Part shown: positions 8,843 through 17,882 of the stretch, in pieces
Layout of the letters: each line of letters opens with the position of its first letter
Position numbering within the stretch: position 1 is the first letter of the stretch
DNA from: JBDZUZ01 sp040255445
Lineage (GTDB): Bacteria; Planctomycetota; Phycisphaerae; Phycisphaerales; UBA1924
NCBI GenBank assembly: GCA_040255445.1
Contig: JBDZUZ010000008.1
Coordinates: forward strand, 1-55,775
DNA: 55,775 nucleotides
Direction: 5' to 3'
Program-made: the position numbers and the translations under genes
Notes under the pieces: generated by a model
What the model was told of the DNA's origin: nothing
The model's input: the letters and a program-made list of their open reading frames with translations, nothing else
The model's database searches: none

Positions 8843-10392
8843 GTTCCATTCACCCCGATCAGACCACGGCGCAGCGGCTGGCCGGTGTCGTCAAGACGCC
8901 GGGCATGCAGCCGATCCCGCCCGGGAGCGGCGACGGGACGCTGATCGATACCCCGGGTGTGCGGGCGCCGCTGGTGCTCAACAACCGGACGTTCACCGAG
9001 GTGACCGACATCATCTGCGGCTACACCGAGAACGCGGCGCCGCGCTGGTGGCTGCCGATGTTCGGTTTCGCCGCGACGGTCGCGGGTATCGGCGGCCTGT
9101 TCATCCTGTACCTGGTGATCACGGGCATCGGCACCTGGGGCCTGAACAACCAGGTCGACTGGGCGTGGGACATCACCAACTTCGTGTTCTGGATCGGCAT
9201 CGGCCACGCCGGCACGCTGATCTCCGCCATTCTCTGCCTCCTGAAGCAGAAGTGGCGCACGGCGGTGAACCGTGCCGCGGAAGCGATGACGATCTTCGCC
9301 GTTATCTGCGCGGCGACCTTCCCGGGCATCCACATCGGCCGCCAGTGGATGGCGTGGTTCCTCTTCCCGATCCCCAACAGCAACGCGATCTGGCCGAACT
9401 TCCGCAGCCCGCTCCTGTGGGACGTGTTCGCGGTGTCGACCTACGGCACCGTGTCGCTGCTGTTCTGGTACATGGGCATGATCCCCGACTTCGCAACGCT
9501 CCGCGACCGCGCCGATGAGCGGCTGCGGCGGCTGGGTCAGGGCGGCCCGACGATCCTGCCCTTCATCCCGGTGCGGATCGACGCGGTCCGCGTCTTCGCG
9601 TACGGCCTGCTCGCGATGGGCTGGCGCAACAGCGGCCGCCACTGGCACCGCTACGAGGCGGCCTACCTGATCCTCGCGGGCATCTCGACGCCCCTGGTGC
9701 TCAGCGTGCACTCGATCGTGTCTTTCGACTTCGCGACATCGATCCTGCCCGGCTGGCACACCACGATCTTCCCGCCCTACTTCGTCGCCGGCGCCATCTT
9801 CGGCGGCTTCGCGATGGTGCTGCTGCTCCTGATCCCGTCGCGTGAGCTGTTCCCGAACATGAAGGACTTCATCACGCTCCGGCACCTGGAGAACATGGCC
9901 AAGATCATCCTGGCCACGGGCATGATGGTCGGCTTCGCCTACTCGATGGAGTTCTTCATCGCCTGGTACGGCGGCAACTACTACGAAGTGGCGGTCTTCA
10001 TCAACCGAGCGTTCGGCCCCTACTGGTGGGCCTATTGGGCGATGATCAGCTGCAACGTCCTCTCGCCGCAGGTGTTCTGGAACAAGGCGATGCGGCAGAG
10101 CCCGATCGTCATCTTCATCGTGTCGTTCCTGGTGACGATCGGCATGTGGTTCGAGCGGTTCGTGATCATCGTCTCGAGCCTGCACCGGGCGTTCCTGCCC
10201 GGCGAGTGGCACATGTTCCACCCGACCGCGGTCGACATCATGATCTTCGTGGGCTCGTGCGGCGTGTTCCTCACGCTGTTCCTGCTCTTCCTCCGCTTCC
10301 TGCCGGTGTTCGCGATGGCCGAGCTCAAGGCCGTCCTGCCGCAGGCGAGCCCGCACCCGCACCACGATGAGCCGCACGGGCACGGAGACTGA
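8839..10392 (+). CDS. actC: Alternative Complex III subunit ActC, NrfD/PsrC-type membrane subunit
   Basis: 517 residues, mostly hydrophobic helices, in the polysulfide reductase NrfD/PsrC family. In ACIII, ActC holds the quinol-binding site next to the Fe-S domain of ActB. Visible features are a soluble N-terminus of about 60 residues containing ENAAPRWWLPMFG, a WDITNFVFWIGIGHAGTLIS helix, FPGIHIGRQWMAWF and a charged C-terminal tail ending in several His (PHPHHDEPHGHGD). The ATGA overlap with actB implies translational coupling. The start is fixed by the overlap. Confidence 0.93.
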   Translation: MSSIHPDQTTAQRLAGVVKTPGMQPIPPGSGDGTLIDTPGVRAPLVLNNRTFTEVTDIICGYTENAAPRWWLPMFGFAATVAGIGGLFILYLVITGIGTWGLNNQVDWAWDITNFVFWIGIGHAGTLISAILCLLKQKWRTAVNRAAEAMTIFAVICAATFPGIHIGRQWMAWFLFPIPNSNAIWPNFRSPLLWDVFAVSTYGTVSLLFWYMGMIPDFATLRDRADERLRRLGQGGPTILPFIPVRIDAVRVFAYGLLAMGWRNSGRHWHRYEAAYLILAGISTPLVLSVHSIVSFDFATSILPGWHTTIFPPYFVAGAIFGGFAMVLLLLIPSRELFPNMKDFITLRHLENMAKIILATGMMVGFAYSMEFFIAWYGGNYYEVAVFINRAFGPYWWAYWAMISCNVLSPQVFWNKAMRQSPIVIFIVSFLVTIGMWFERFVIIVSSLHRAFLPGEWHMFHPTAVDIMIFVGSCGVFLTLFLLFLRFLPVFAMAELKAVLPQASPHPHHDEPHGHGD

Positions 10393-10396
10393 TCCC

Positions 10397-11014
10397 ATGG
10401 CCTCTGGACACAGCAACGCAGCCCGGCCGCCCGCGAAGGGCCCCGGAAAGAACACCTCCGGCAAGATCTACGTCACCGAGACCGGCGAGCAGATCCACGG
10501 GATCCTGGCGCAGTTCGCCACCCCCGCGGACCTCTTCCACGCCGCGGAGACCGTGCGTGATTCTGGCCTGTCGCGGTGGGACACGTTCTCGCCCTTCCCC
10601 GTGCACGACATGGAGTCGGCGATGGGCTTCTCGCGCACCAAGCTCCCGCTGCTGGTCGCCGTGGGGGGCTTCTCGGGCGTGGGACTGGGCTATCTGATGC
10701 AGTGGTGGATGTCGGCGGTCGACTACCAGCTCGTGACGCAGGGCAAGCCCTTCGGCGCCTGGGAGCAGTTCGTTCCCATCACGTTCGAACTGGGCATCCT
10801 GCTCTCGGCGTTCACGGCCATCATCGGCATGCTCGCCTTGAACGGGCTGCCGCGGTGGCACCACCCGCTGCTGAAGAAGGACTCGTTCCTGCGTGCAAGC
10901 CAGGACGCGTTCTTCATCTGCGTCGAGGCGTCGGACCCCAATTTCGATCCCGACCGCACGCGGGCACTGCTCGAGTCGGCCGGGGCGACGCGGATCGAAC
11001 TGGTTGAGGAGTGA
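10397..11014 (+). CDS. actD: Alternative Complex III subunit ActD (DUF3341)
   Basis: 205 residues. The DUF3341 family is a two-helix membrane subunit of ACIII that sits beside ActC/ActF. The N-terminal domain contains YVTETGEQIHGILAQFATPA and DTFSPFPVHDME, the family signature (FSPFPVH). Two transmembrane helices follow (about residues 80-100 and 125-145). The motif LPRWHHPLL and the C-terminal ferredoxin-like segment DAFFICVEASDP complete the family pattern. The ATG at 10397 lies four bases after the actC stop; an upstream in-frame start inside actC is less likely. Confidence 0.92.
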   Translation: MASGHSNAARPPAKGPGKNTSGKIYVTETGEQIHGILAQFATPADLFHAAETVRDSGLSRWDTFSPFPVHDMESAMGFSRTKLPLLVAVGGFSGVGLGYLMQWWMSAVDYQLVTQGKPFGAWEQFVPITFELGILLSAFTAIIGMLALNGLPRWHHPLLKKDSFLRASQDAFFICVEASDPNFDPDRTRALLESAGATRIELVEE

Positions 11015-11055
11015 AGTCTCGACGGCGCGGCGATGCCGCGACCGCTGGTGAACCC

Positions 11056-11886
11056 ATGACGACGACACAGACCAAGATGATGCTGACCCGGGCCGCGGCG
11101 ATCGCCGTGGGCGCGGCGGCGTTGGTGACCCTGGGCGGCTGCCGCGGCGACCGCTCCGAGAAGCCGCCCCGCCAGTTCTTCCCGGATCTGGACGATCAGC
11201 CCAAGTGGAAGCCGCAGAGCGAGTCCGACATGTTCGCCAACAAGCGGACGATGCGGACCCCGGTTCCCCAGACGGTCGCCTTCGGCCGCCGCCCCGTCGT
11301 CTCCGACGACGACTGGGCCGAGTCGCTGATGCGCGAGCGCGAAGCGCTCCTCGCCGCGGACGACCTGGTGTATCAGGGCGTGACCCCGAGCGGCGCGTAC
11401 ACCGACACGATCCCCGTGGCGGTGAATATCGAGCTGCTCCGCCGCGGCCAGGAGCGGTACAACATCTACTGCTCGGTCTGCCACGGCTACTCCGGCGACG
11501 GCAAGGGCATGGTCGGCACGCAGTGGTCCTACCCCCTGCCCAACTTCCACGATCCCAAGTACACCGATCCCTCCCAGCCGCAGGGGCTCGATGGGTACCT
11601 GTTCCACGTGGCGCTCAACGGCGTGATCGACGTGACCGGCGCCCAGAAGATGCCCGGTTACGCGCACGCTCTAACCGAGCGTGATGCGTGGGCGGTGGTG
11701 GCGTATATCCGGGCGCTGCAGGCCAGCTCCGCCGGCTCGCTCGAGGATGTGCCCGAGTCGCAGCGTCCGCAGGTTCGTCAGCAGATGGAGCGGGCCGCCG
11801 CGGCGGCCCCGCAGACCGGCGCCCCCGCGGGCGGACAGGGCACTGACGGACAGGGCACAGACGGCCAGACGGGAGGTTCCCAGTGA
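11056..11886 (+). CDS. actE: Alternative Complex III subunit ActE, monoheme cytochrome c lipoprotein
   Basis: 276 residues from the ATG at 11056. A signal peptide ends in the lipobox LGGC (near residue 30), which predicts a lipid-anchored protein. A single heme c motif CSVCH (Cys139) lies in a class I cytochrome domain, with a Met in KMPGYAHAL as the probable sixth ligand. ActE is the monoheme cytochrome that hands electrons from ACIII to its acceptor, here probably the cytochrome domain of CoxB. The C-terminal 40 residues are Ala/Gly/Gln-rich and probably disordered. It overlaps actF by four bases. Confidence 0.92.
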   Translation: MTTTQTKMMLTRAAAIAVGAAALVTLGGCRGDRSEKPPRQFFPDLDDQPKWKPQSESDMFANKRTMRTPVPQTVAFGRRPVVSDDDWAESLMREREALLAADDLVYQGVTPSGAYTDTIPVAVNIELLRRGQERYNIYCSVCHGYSGDGKGMVGTQWSYPLPNFHDPKYTDPSQPQGLDGYLFHVALNGVIDVTGAQKMPGYAHALTERDAWAVVAYIRALQASSAGSLEDVPESQRPQVRQQMERAAAAAPQTGAPAGGQGTDGQGTDGQTGGSQ

Positions 11887-13220
11887 GCCACGCGATCACC
11901 GCAGAAGCCGGGCACGCGCAGCCGGCCATGCGTCCGGTTGACATGTACCCGGCGCTGAGCCCGACGAACACCATGTTCGCCAAGGGCGCGGGCGCCAAGT
12001 CCAAGCTCGTCATGGGCGTCGGCGCGATCACCGTCGCTGTCGCGGCCATCGCGGGCGGCATGCTCTCGATCGGCGGCGTCAGCCTCGCCCACGTGCTGGG
12101 CGCGTACCACATCGCCGCGATGGGCACGCTCGCGCTCTGCCTGGGCGCGATGTTCTTCGTGCTGGTCTTCCACCTGCTGCAGGCGGGCTGGGTCGGCACG
12201 ATCCGCCGCCAGTTCGAGAACGTGATGGGCTTCGTGCCTTTCGCCTTCGCGATGGCCGCGGTCACGCCCGTGCTCGACTACTTCCTGGGCGGGTACCTCT
12301 TCGCCTGGATGAGCGATGAGATGGCGAGCGATTACCTGCTGCAGAAGAAGCAGGCGTTCTTCTTCGCGCCGTTCCACATCACCGAAGGGCACAGCGCGTT
12401 CCCCGCGTTCTTCTTCGTCCGGCTGGCGATCTACGGGTTCGCGTGGACGTTCCTGTCGCGGCGTCTGGCGGCTCTGAGCCTCGAGCAGGACACCTCCGGC
12501 AACATCGAGAACTCGGCCAAGGCCCGATTCATGTCGGCCTGGGGCATCCTGGTCTTCGCCCTCACCACGGCCTTCGCGGGCTTCGACCTCCTGATGAGCC
12601 TCGACTTCCGCTTCTTCAGCACCATGTGGGGCGTGTGGTACTTCGCCGGCGCGGCCTTCAGCGGCGTCGCGCTCGTCACGATGGTTCTTGCCTTCATCCG
12701 CCGGGCCGGCAAGCTCGAGGGCACCGTGACGTCCGAGCACTTCCACGACCTGGGCAAGCTGATGTTCAGCTTCACGGTCTTCTGGGCCTATATCTCCTTC
12801 AGCCAGTACTTCCTGATCTGGTACAGCAACATCCCCGAAGAGACCGCGTTCATGGGCCACCGCAACAGCGGCATCTGGAAGCCGCTGTTCCTGCTGCTCA
12901 TCTTCGGGCACTTCATCGCGCCCTTCCTCATCCTGATCTTCCGTCCCATCAAGCGCAACCCCGCAGCGCTGATCGCGATCGGCGCCTGGGCGATCCTCAT
13001 CCACTTCATGGACATCGCGTGGATGATCCGCCCGGTGGCCTACCTGCGGACCGAGCTCCCCGAGCCCGGCTTCGCGGGCGCGTGGCTCGAGCTACTCATG
13101 ATCTCGGGCGTGCTGATGGTCTTCATCGGGTGGCTGGTCGGCCGGATCACCAGCACGCGGCTGGTGGCGGTCAACGACCCCTACATGCACGAGGCGATCG
13201 TTCACAAGAACTACGTGTGA
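11883..13220 (+). CDS. actF: Alternative Complex III subunit ActF, second NrfD-like membrane subunit
   Basis: 445 residues of mainly transmembrane helices, an NrfD-family homologue of ActC characteristic of ACIII. It includes an N-terminal soluble leader, the helix LGAYHIAAMGTLALCLG, FFLVRLAIYG-like sequence, a MSLDFRFFSTMWGVWYFAG block and the loop HNSGIW-like FMGHRNSGIW. It forms part of the membrane arm and has been proposed to hold proton-path residues. It is the last recognised act gene; no canonical actG follows, but a small one-helix protein does. The start is fixed by the ATGA overlap with actE. Confidence 0.9.
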   Translation: MSHAITAEAGHAQPAMRPVDMYPALSPTNTMFAKGAGAKSKLVMGVGAITVAVAAIAGGMLSIGGVSLAHVLGAYHIAAMGTLALCLGAMFFVLVFHLLQAGWVGTIRRQFENVMGFVPFAFAMAAVTPVLDYFLGGYLFAWMSDEMASDYLLQKKQAFFFAPFHITEGHSAFPAFFFVRLAIYGFAWTFLSRRLAALSLEQDTSGNIENSAKARFMSAWGILVFALTTAFAGFDLLMSLDFRFFSTMWGVWYFAGAAFSGVALVTMVLAFIRRAGKLEGTVTSEHFHDLGKLMFSFTVFWAYISFSQYFLIWYSNIPEETAFMGHRNSGIWKPLFLLLIFGHFIAPFLILIFRPIKRNPAALIAIGAWAILIHFMDIAWMIRPVAYLRTELPEPGFAGAWLELLMISGVLMVFIGWLVGRITSTRLVAVNDPYMHEAIVHKNYV

Positions 13221-13341
13221 TTTGATTGGGTCTTATTCGGGTTGGCGGTCCGGTTGCCGCCTATTGTCAGGCAGTAATCCGTCCGGTCAGACAGGACGAA
13301 TACAGGTTTGATGGCCGGGCGGCCCCGGCCGGAGCCAGAGC

Positions 13342-13740
13342 ATGAGCGGACACGCACACACCCCTTCCGTCCACGAGCACGCCGATGCGTGGCATCATCA
13401 CACCAAGTCCGAGGGTCTGCCGCAGGCCGAGCACACCGGCGTCATCAACACGCGGATGCTCACGCTCTGGGGCGTCGGCATCGGCCTGTCGGTGGTGGCG
13501 GTGGTCATCGTCCTGATTCTGTACTTCGGGAAGGTGGCGACGCGGGTGAAGCGGGAGCGGATCGAGACACCCGCGATGGCGCACAACTACACCGTGTACC
13601 GCGCCGGCGAGAACGCGCTCCTGGGCATGGACGGTCAGCCCGGCGTGTACAAGGCGCTCGATGCAACCCGCGGCACGGTCCAGATCCCGGTCGATGCGGC
13701 GATGCAGAAGGTCATCCGCCGGTACTCGGAGGGTCAGTAA
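13342..13740 (+). CDS. small His-rich single-helix protein between actF and sco
   Basis: 132 residues with no family I can name. The N-terminus is His-rich (HAHTPSVHEHADAWHHHT), followed by one transmembrane helix (about residues 42-66, LWGVGIGLSVVAVVIVLILYFG) and a soluble domain of about 60 residues with no Cys. A GGAG ribosome-binding site lies about 10 bases upstream. It sits between actF and a copper chaperone in the same direction. It may be a lineage-specific ACIII subunit in the place of ActG, a link between ACIII and the oxidase, or a copper-handling factor. The gene is real judging by position and coding character; the role is unknown. Confidence 0.8.
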   Translation: MSGHAHTPSVHEHADAWHHHTKSEGLPQAEHTGVINTRMLTLWGVGIGLSVVAVVIVLILYFGKVATRVKRERIETPAMAHNYTVYRAGENALLGMDGQPGVYKALDATRGTVQIPVDAAMQKVIRRYSEGQ

Positions 13741-13780
13741 GAACCGTTCATTGGCGCGCCCGCGCCGTACGAGGAGCATG

Positions 13781-14752
13781 ATGCAGATCGCCCGCCGTCA
13801 CAGCCCGTTCCATGCAGCCCGCTCGGCGATGATCCGCTGGGCGGCGGCGGTGTGCGTGGCCGCGGCGGGTGTCAGCGGCGCGATGGCGCAGACCGCGGGC
13901 GATGCCGACGGCGGCGATGACCAGTTCCTCGGCCGCCCGACGCAGATCCGCGGCATGGAAGTGGAGGAAAAGCTCGGGGCCCCGCTGCCTCTGGAGCTTA
14001 CTTTCACGAACGCGCAGGGCGAGACCGTGCAGCTCGCCGACTATTTCAAGGACAACAAGCCGGCGATCATCGGGCTGGTCTACTTCAAGTGCCCGATCGT
14101 CTGCTCTGTGCTGATGGAGAAGCTCTCGCAGTCGCTGCGGGATGTCGACCTGACGGTGGGGCAGGACTTCCGCGTGCTGCTCTTCAGCTTCGACTTCACC
14201 GAGACGACCGAGCTGGCGGCGAAGCTCAAGGCCTACCACCTCGCGGGCTACAACCGCGATGTGACCGACGAGGTCCGCGCGGGCTGGGAGTTCCACACGT
14301 CCGATGCGGCCTCGGCCAAGCAGCTCGCCAACGCCCTGGGCTTCAAGTACCGCCGGCTCGATAACGGCGAATTCACGCACCCGGTCGCGCTCTTCTTCGT
14401 GACGCCCGATGGGAAGATCAGCCGTTACCTGTACGGGTTCACGATCCCGCCGCGTGATGTGAAGCTCTCGCTGATCGAGGCGAGCAGCGGGCGGCTGGCC
14501 AGGAGCCTGGGCGATCGCCTGAGCTTCTTCTGCTACGAGTACGACCCGGAGGCCGGCGCCTTCACGCTCCAGGCGGTCCGGGTGATGCAGGTCGCGGGCA
14601 TCGCGACCATGGTTGGGCTGGGCGGGTTGATCACAGCGCTGTTCGTGGGCGAGCGGGTGCGGCGGCGGATGGCCGCCGCGGGCGCAGCCAACGGCGGGAC
14701 GCAGCAGGACAACGCGGCGGTGATCGCCGCTTCGACGGGGACCGATCGATGA
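13781..14752 (+). CDS. SCO1/SenC family copper chaperone
   Basis: 323 residues from the second of two adjacent ATGs; the first is only one base from the GAGGAG ribosome-binding site and is less likely used. It has a signal peptide or anchor ending near AMAQT, a thioredoxin-like domain with the copper-binding motif CPIVC (Cys104 and Cys108) and the conserved His of the family in FTHPVALFF (His200), and a C-terminal transmembrane helix (about residues 273-293). Sco proteins deliver copper to, or reduce, the CuA site of oxidase subunit II, whose gene follows immediately with a four-base overlap. Length and C-terminal anchor match the long Sco form seen beside ACIII-caa3 clusters. Confidence 0.92.
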   Translation: MQIARRHSPFHAARSAMIRWAAAVCVAAAGVSGAMAQTAGDADGGDDQFLGRPTQIRGMEVEEKLGAPLPLELTFTNAQGETVQLADYFKDNKPAIIGLVYFKCPIVCSVLMEKLSQSLRDVDLTVGQDFRVLLFSFDFTETTELAAKLKAYHLAGYNRDVTDEVRAGWEFHTSDAASAKQLANALGFKYRRLDNGEFTHPVALFFVTPDGKISRYLYGFTIPPRDVKLSLIEASSGRLARSLGDRLSFFCYEYDPEAGAFTLQAVRVMQVAGIATMVGLGGLITALFVGERVRRRMAAAGAANGGTQQDNAAVIAASTGTDR

Positions 14753-15960
14753 TTGCCAGCTTGATGTCGGGCATGTCGGGTGTGTTGCTGGGGCAGGGAG
14801 AGACCGACCTGCTCACGCGGTGGTTCTTCCGCACGCCCGCGGCGACCGATGCGGGCCGCCACACCGATGCCCTGTACATCGGGTTGTGGTGGTTCTGCGT
14901 CTTCTGGTTCGTGTTCCTGATGGCGCTGATGGCCTACTTCGTGGTGCGTTACCGCCGCCGCAAGGGTGTGCCCGCGCCGGTGAGCGCCTCGCACAACACG
15001 CCCCTCGAGATCGCGTGGACGATCATCCCGACCATCCTGGTCGGCGTGATCTTCTTCCTGGGCTTCGATGGCTACATGAACAAGATGGTCGCCCCCGGCA
15101 ACGCCGTGGAGATGCGGATCACCGGCTTCAAGTGGAGCTGGAAGCTCGAGTACCCCAACGGCGCCGAGGCGACCGACCGGACCACGACGCCCGTCGGCTT
15201 CCGCGATGTGCCGCTCTTCTACATGCCGGCCGAGGTGCCCATCAAGTTCCGGATGAACAGCCAGGACGTGATGCACGCGTTCTGGATCCCCGACTTCCGC
15301 ATCAAGATGGACCTCCTGCCCAACCGCTACACCTCGCTCTACTTCCAGGCCGAAGCGCCCGATGGCGCCAACGTGCTCCCGACTTCCGCGGAGGATGCCG
15401 CGGCGAAGAACCTCCCGTTCAACGAGTCGCTCGCCGGCGTGCCCTACACCGACCACTGGGTCTTCTGCGCCGAGTACTGCGGCACGGAGCACTCGGAGAT
15501 GGCCGCGGTTATCCGCGTGATCCCCGAGGACGCTTTCAACAAGTGGGTCGCGACCGCCGGCATCGGCAACCTCGAGCCGGTGCAGATCGGCGAGATCGTC
15601 TACAAGCAGAACTGCCAGGCCTGCCACTCGGTCGACGGCGGCGCCAACACCGGGCCGACGTGGAAGGACCTGTACGGCTCGCAGCGGCAGTTCGTCGACG
15701 GCACCAGCGCGGTGGCCGACGAGAACTACATCCGCGAGTCGATCCTGTACCCGAGCCGCCAGCTCGTGCAGGGGTATGGCAACAACATGACGTCCTTCGC
15801 CGGCGTGCTGAGCGACAAGCAGATCGACGGTGTGATCGCCTACATGAAGTCGCTGAGCGTCAACGCCCCGGCCGAGCCGGCCGCGGGCGAGGGTGATGGT
15901 GAGGGCGCGGGCGAGGCGCCGGCCGGGACGGATGCTCCGGCCGAGGGCGGCGGACAGTAA
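14749..15960 (+). CDS. coxB: cytochrome c oxidase subunit II with fused cytochrome c domain (caa3 type)
   Basis: 403 residues. Two N-terminal transmembrane helices are followed by the cupredoxin domain with the CuA motif CAEYCGTEHSEM (Cys240, Cys244, His248, Met251) and the upstream ligand His in MHAFWIPDF. A fused C-terminal class I cytochrome c domain has CQACH (Cys289) and a Met in NNMTSFAGVL. This is the caa3 layout, in which the fused cytochrome accepts electrons from ACIII without a soluble carrier. The last 40 residues are Ala/Glu/Gly-rich and probably flexible. It overlaps the sco gene by four bases. Confidence 0.95.
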   Translation: MIASLMSGMSGVLLGQGETDLLTRWFFRTPAATDAGRHTDALYIGLWWFCVFWFVFLMALMAYFVVRYRRRKGVPAPVSASHNTPLEIAWTIIPTILVGVIFFLGFDGYMNKMVAPGNAVEMRITGFKWSWKLEYPNGAEATDRTTTPVGFRDVPLFYMPAEVPIKFRMNSQDVMHAFWIPDFRIKMDLLPNRYTSLYFQAEAPDGANVLPTSAEDAAAKNLPFNESLAGVPYTDHWVFCAEYCGTEHSEMAAVIRVIPEDAFNKWVATAGIGNLEPVQIGEIVYKQNCQACHSVDGGANTGPTWKDLYGSQRQFVDGTSAVADENYIRESILYPSRQLVQGYGNNMTSFAGVLSDKQIDGVIAYMKSLSVNAPAEPAAGEGDGEGAGEAPAGTDAPAEGGGQ

Positions 15961-16019
15961 CAGACGGATTCGCGAAGTACTTCCGGGCCGCGGCCCGGTG
16001 TGTTGGAGGTGTCTGAATC

Positions 16020-17801
16020 ATGAGCGCAGCGAGCCACGCAACCGGCCATGCAGGCGGCCATGCTCATCACGGCAACTACCTGACCCCCAAGGGCGGGTTC
16101 TGGACGACCGTGAAGGACTGGGCGACCACTGTCGATCACAAGAAGATCGGCATCATGTACCTGTTCGCGATCCTCTTCATGTTCTTCCTGGGCGGCGTGA
16201 TGGCGCTGGCCGTCCGGGCGGAGCTGTGGGAGCCGGTCCGGCAGGAGGGCGGCCAGATCAGCGGCCAGATGCTCTACAGCATGTTCAACAGCGAGCCGGC
16301 GACGTCGATCGCCGAGGGCAACAACAACTACAACCGCGTCTTCACGCTGCACGGCGCGATCATGGTCTTCATGGTGATCGTGCCCAGCATCCCCGCGAGC
16401 CTGGGCAACTTCCTGCTCCCGCTCATGCTGGGCGCCAAGGACGTCGCGTTCCCGCGGCTGAACCTGCTGAGCTGGTACATCTACCTCTTTGGCTCGTTCT
16501 TCGCGGTGATCTCGCTGGTCATGGGCGGTGTTGATACCGGCTGGACCTTCTACACCCCATACTCAACAACAACCGAAGGCTACTGGCGCGTCGTGCTGAT
16601 GGTGCTGGGCGCCTTCATCCTGGGCTTCAGCTCGATCCTGACGGGCCTGAACTTCATCGTCACGGTGCACAAGCTGCGGGCGCCCGGCATGGGCTGGTTC
16701 GACATGCCGCTGTTCGTCTGGGCGATCTACAGCTCGGCGATCATCCAGGTGCTCGCGACGCCGGTCATCGGCATCACGCTGCTGCTCCTGATCATGGAGC
16801 GAGTCTTCCGCATCGGCATCTTCGATCCCGCGCTGGGCGGCGACCCGGTGCTGTATCAGCACTTCTTCTGGTTCTACAGCCACCCGGTGGTGTACGTGAT
16901 GATCCTGCCGGGCATGGGCATCATCTCCGACGTCATCGCGGTGCAGTCGCACAAGCGGATCTTCGGCTACCGCGCGATCGCCTTCGCCTCCCTGGGCATC
17001 GCGGCGGTGAGCTTCCTGGTGTGGGGCCACCACATGTTCACGAGCATGAGCGAGCTGGCCGCGATGGTCTTCTCGGCTCTGACCTTCCTCGTGGCGATCC
17101 CCACGGCCGTCAAGGTGTTCAACTGGATCATGACCCTCTACAAGGGCTCGATCGCGTTCAACACCCCGATGGTGTACACGCTCATCTTCCTCGTGCTCTT
17201 CTCGATCGGCGGCCTGACCGGTCTGCCCCTGGGCACGCTGGCGACCGATGTGCATCTGCACGACAGCTACTTCGTCGTCGCCCACTTCCACTACGTGATG
17301 ATGGGCGGCACGATCATGGCTCTCATGGCCGGCCTGCATCACTGGTGGCCCAAGTTCTTCGGCAAGATGTACAACGAGCCGATGGCGATCGTGGGCGCGC
17401 TGCTCGTCTTCGTCGGCTTCAACATCACCTTCTTCACGCAGTTCTTCCTGGGCTCGCAGGGCATGCCCCGCCGGTACGCGAGCTATGTCGATGAATTCCA
17501 GTTCCTGCACCAGGTCTCGACCGTCGGGTCGTTCCTGCTGCTGGTCGGCTTCCTGGTGCACCTGGGCGTGTTCATCCACTCCCTCGTCGCCGGCAAGACC
17601 GCGCCCGCGAACCCGTGGGGCGGCCTGACGCTCGAGTGGCTGGCCGACAGCCCGCCCGACGAGCACAACTTCCACCACGAGCCGATCGTCAAGCACGGCC
17701 CGTACGACTTCGACGCGGTCGTCCCGCCGCACTGGGACCCGGCCGACTACCCGCTCCCCGCGGATGTCACCAAGCCGCACAACGTCGTCAAGGCGCACTG
17801 A
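16020..17801 (+). CDS. coxA: cytochrome c oxidase subunit I, A2-type heme-copper oxidase
   Basis: 593 residues with about twelve helices. Heme a ligands are His111 (FTLHGAIM) and His424; His422 in AHFHY is the heme a3 ligand. CuB ligands are His288 and the pair His337-His338 (WGHHMF). The D-channel end reads Y286-S-H-P-V-V-Y: the usual Glu of HPEVY is absent and a Tyr-Ser pair precedes the His, the mark of A2-type oxidases such as the Rhodothermus caa3 enzyme. The C-terminal tail is Pro- and His-rich. It lies 59 bases after coxB and is followed by a strong hairpin before coxC. Confidence 0.95.
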   Translation: MSAASHATGHAGGHAHHGNYLTPKGGFWTTVKDWATTVDHKKIGIMYLFAILFMFFLGGVMALAVRAELWEPVRQEGGQISGQMLYSMFNSEPATSIAEGNNNYNRVFTLHGAIMVFMVIVPSIPASLGNFLLPLMLGAKDVAFPRLNLLSWYIYLFGSFFAVISLVMGGVDTGWTFYTPYSTTTEGYWRVVLMVLGAFILGFSSILTGLNFIVTVHKLRAPGMGWFDMPLFVWAIYSSAIIQVLATPVIGITLLLLIMERVFRIGIFDPALGGDPVLYQHFFWFYSHPVVYVMILPGMGIISDVIAVQSHKRIFGYRAIAFASLGIAAVSFLVWGHHMFTSMSELAAMVFSALTFLVAIPTAVKVFNWIMTLYKGSIAFNTPMVYTLIFLVLFSIGGLTGLPLGTLATDVHLHDSYFVVAHFHYVMMGGTIMALMAGLHHWWPKFFGKMYNEPMAIVGALLVFVGFNITFFTQFFLGSQGMPRRYASYVDEFQFLHQVSTVGSFLLLVGFLVHLGVFIHSLVAGKTAPANPWGGLTLEWLADSPPDEHNFHHEPIVKHGPYDFDAVVPPHWDPADYPLPADVTKPHNVVKAH

Positions 17802-17812
17802 CTCAAGCCCGC

Positions 17813-17841
17813 CGCGTCGCCCCGGAAATCGGGGCGACGCG
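17813..17841 (+). promoter_or_regulatory. strong hairpin between coxA and coxC
   Basis: A perfect 12-bp stem (CGCGTCGCCCCG pairing with CGGGGCGACGCG) with loop GAAAT lies 11 bases after the coxA stop and 41 bases before the coxC start. It is followed by TCTTGCCTTT, not a clean T-run, so it may be a partial terminator or an mRNA-stabilising or processing site rather than a full stop. Confidence 0.6.
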
Positions 17842-17882
17842 TCTTGCCTTTCGCGAACCGTTCCCCCGCACAGGATGCATCG

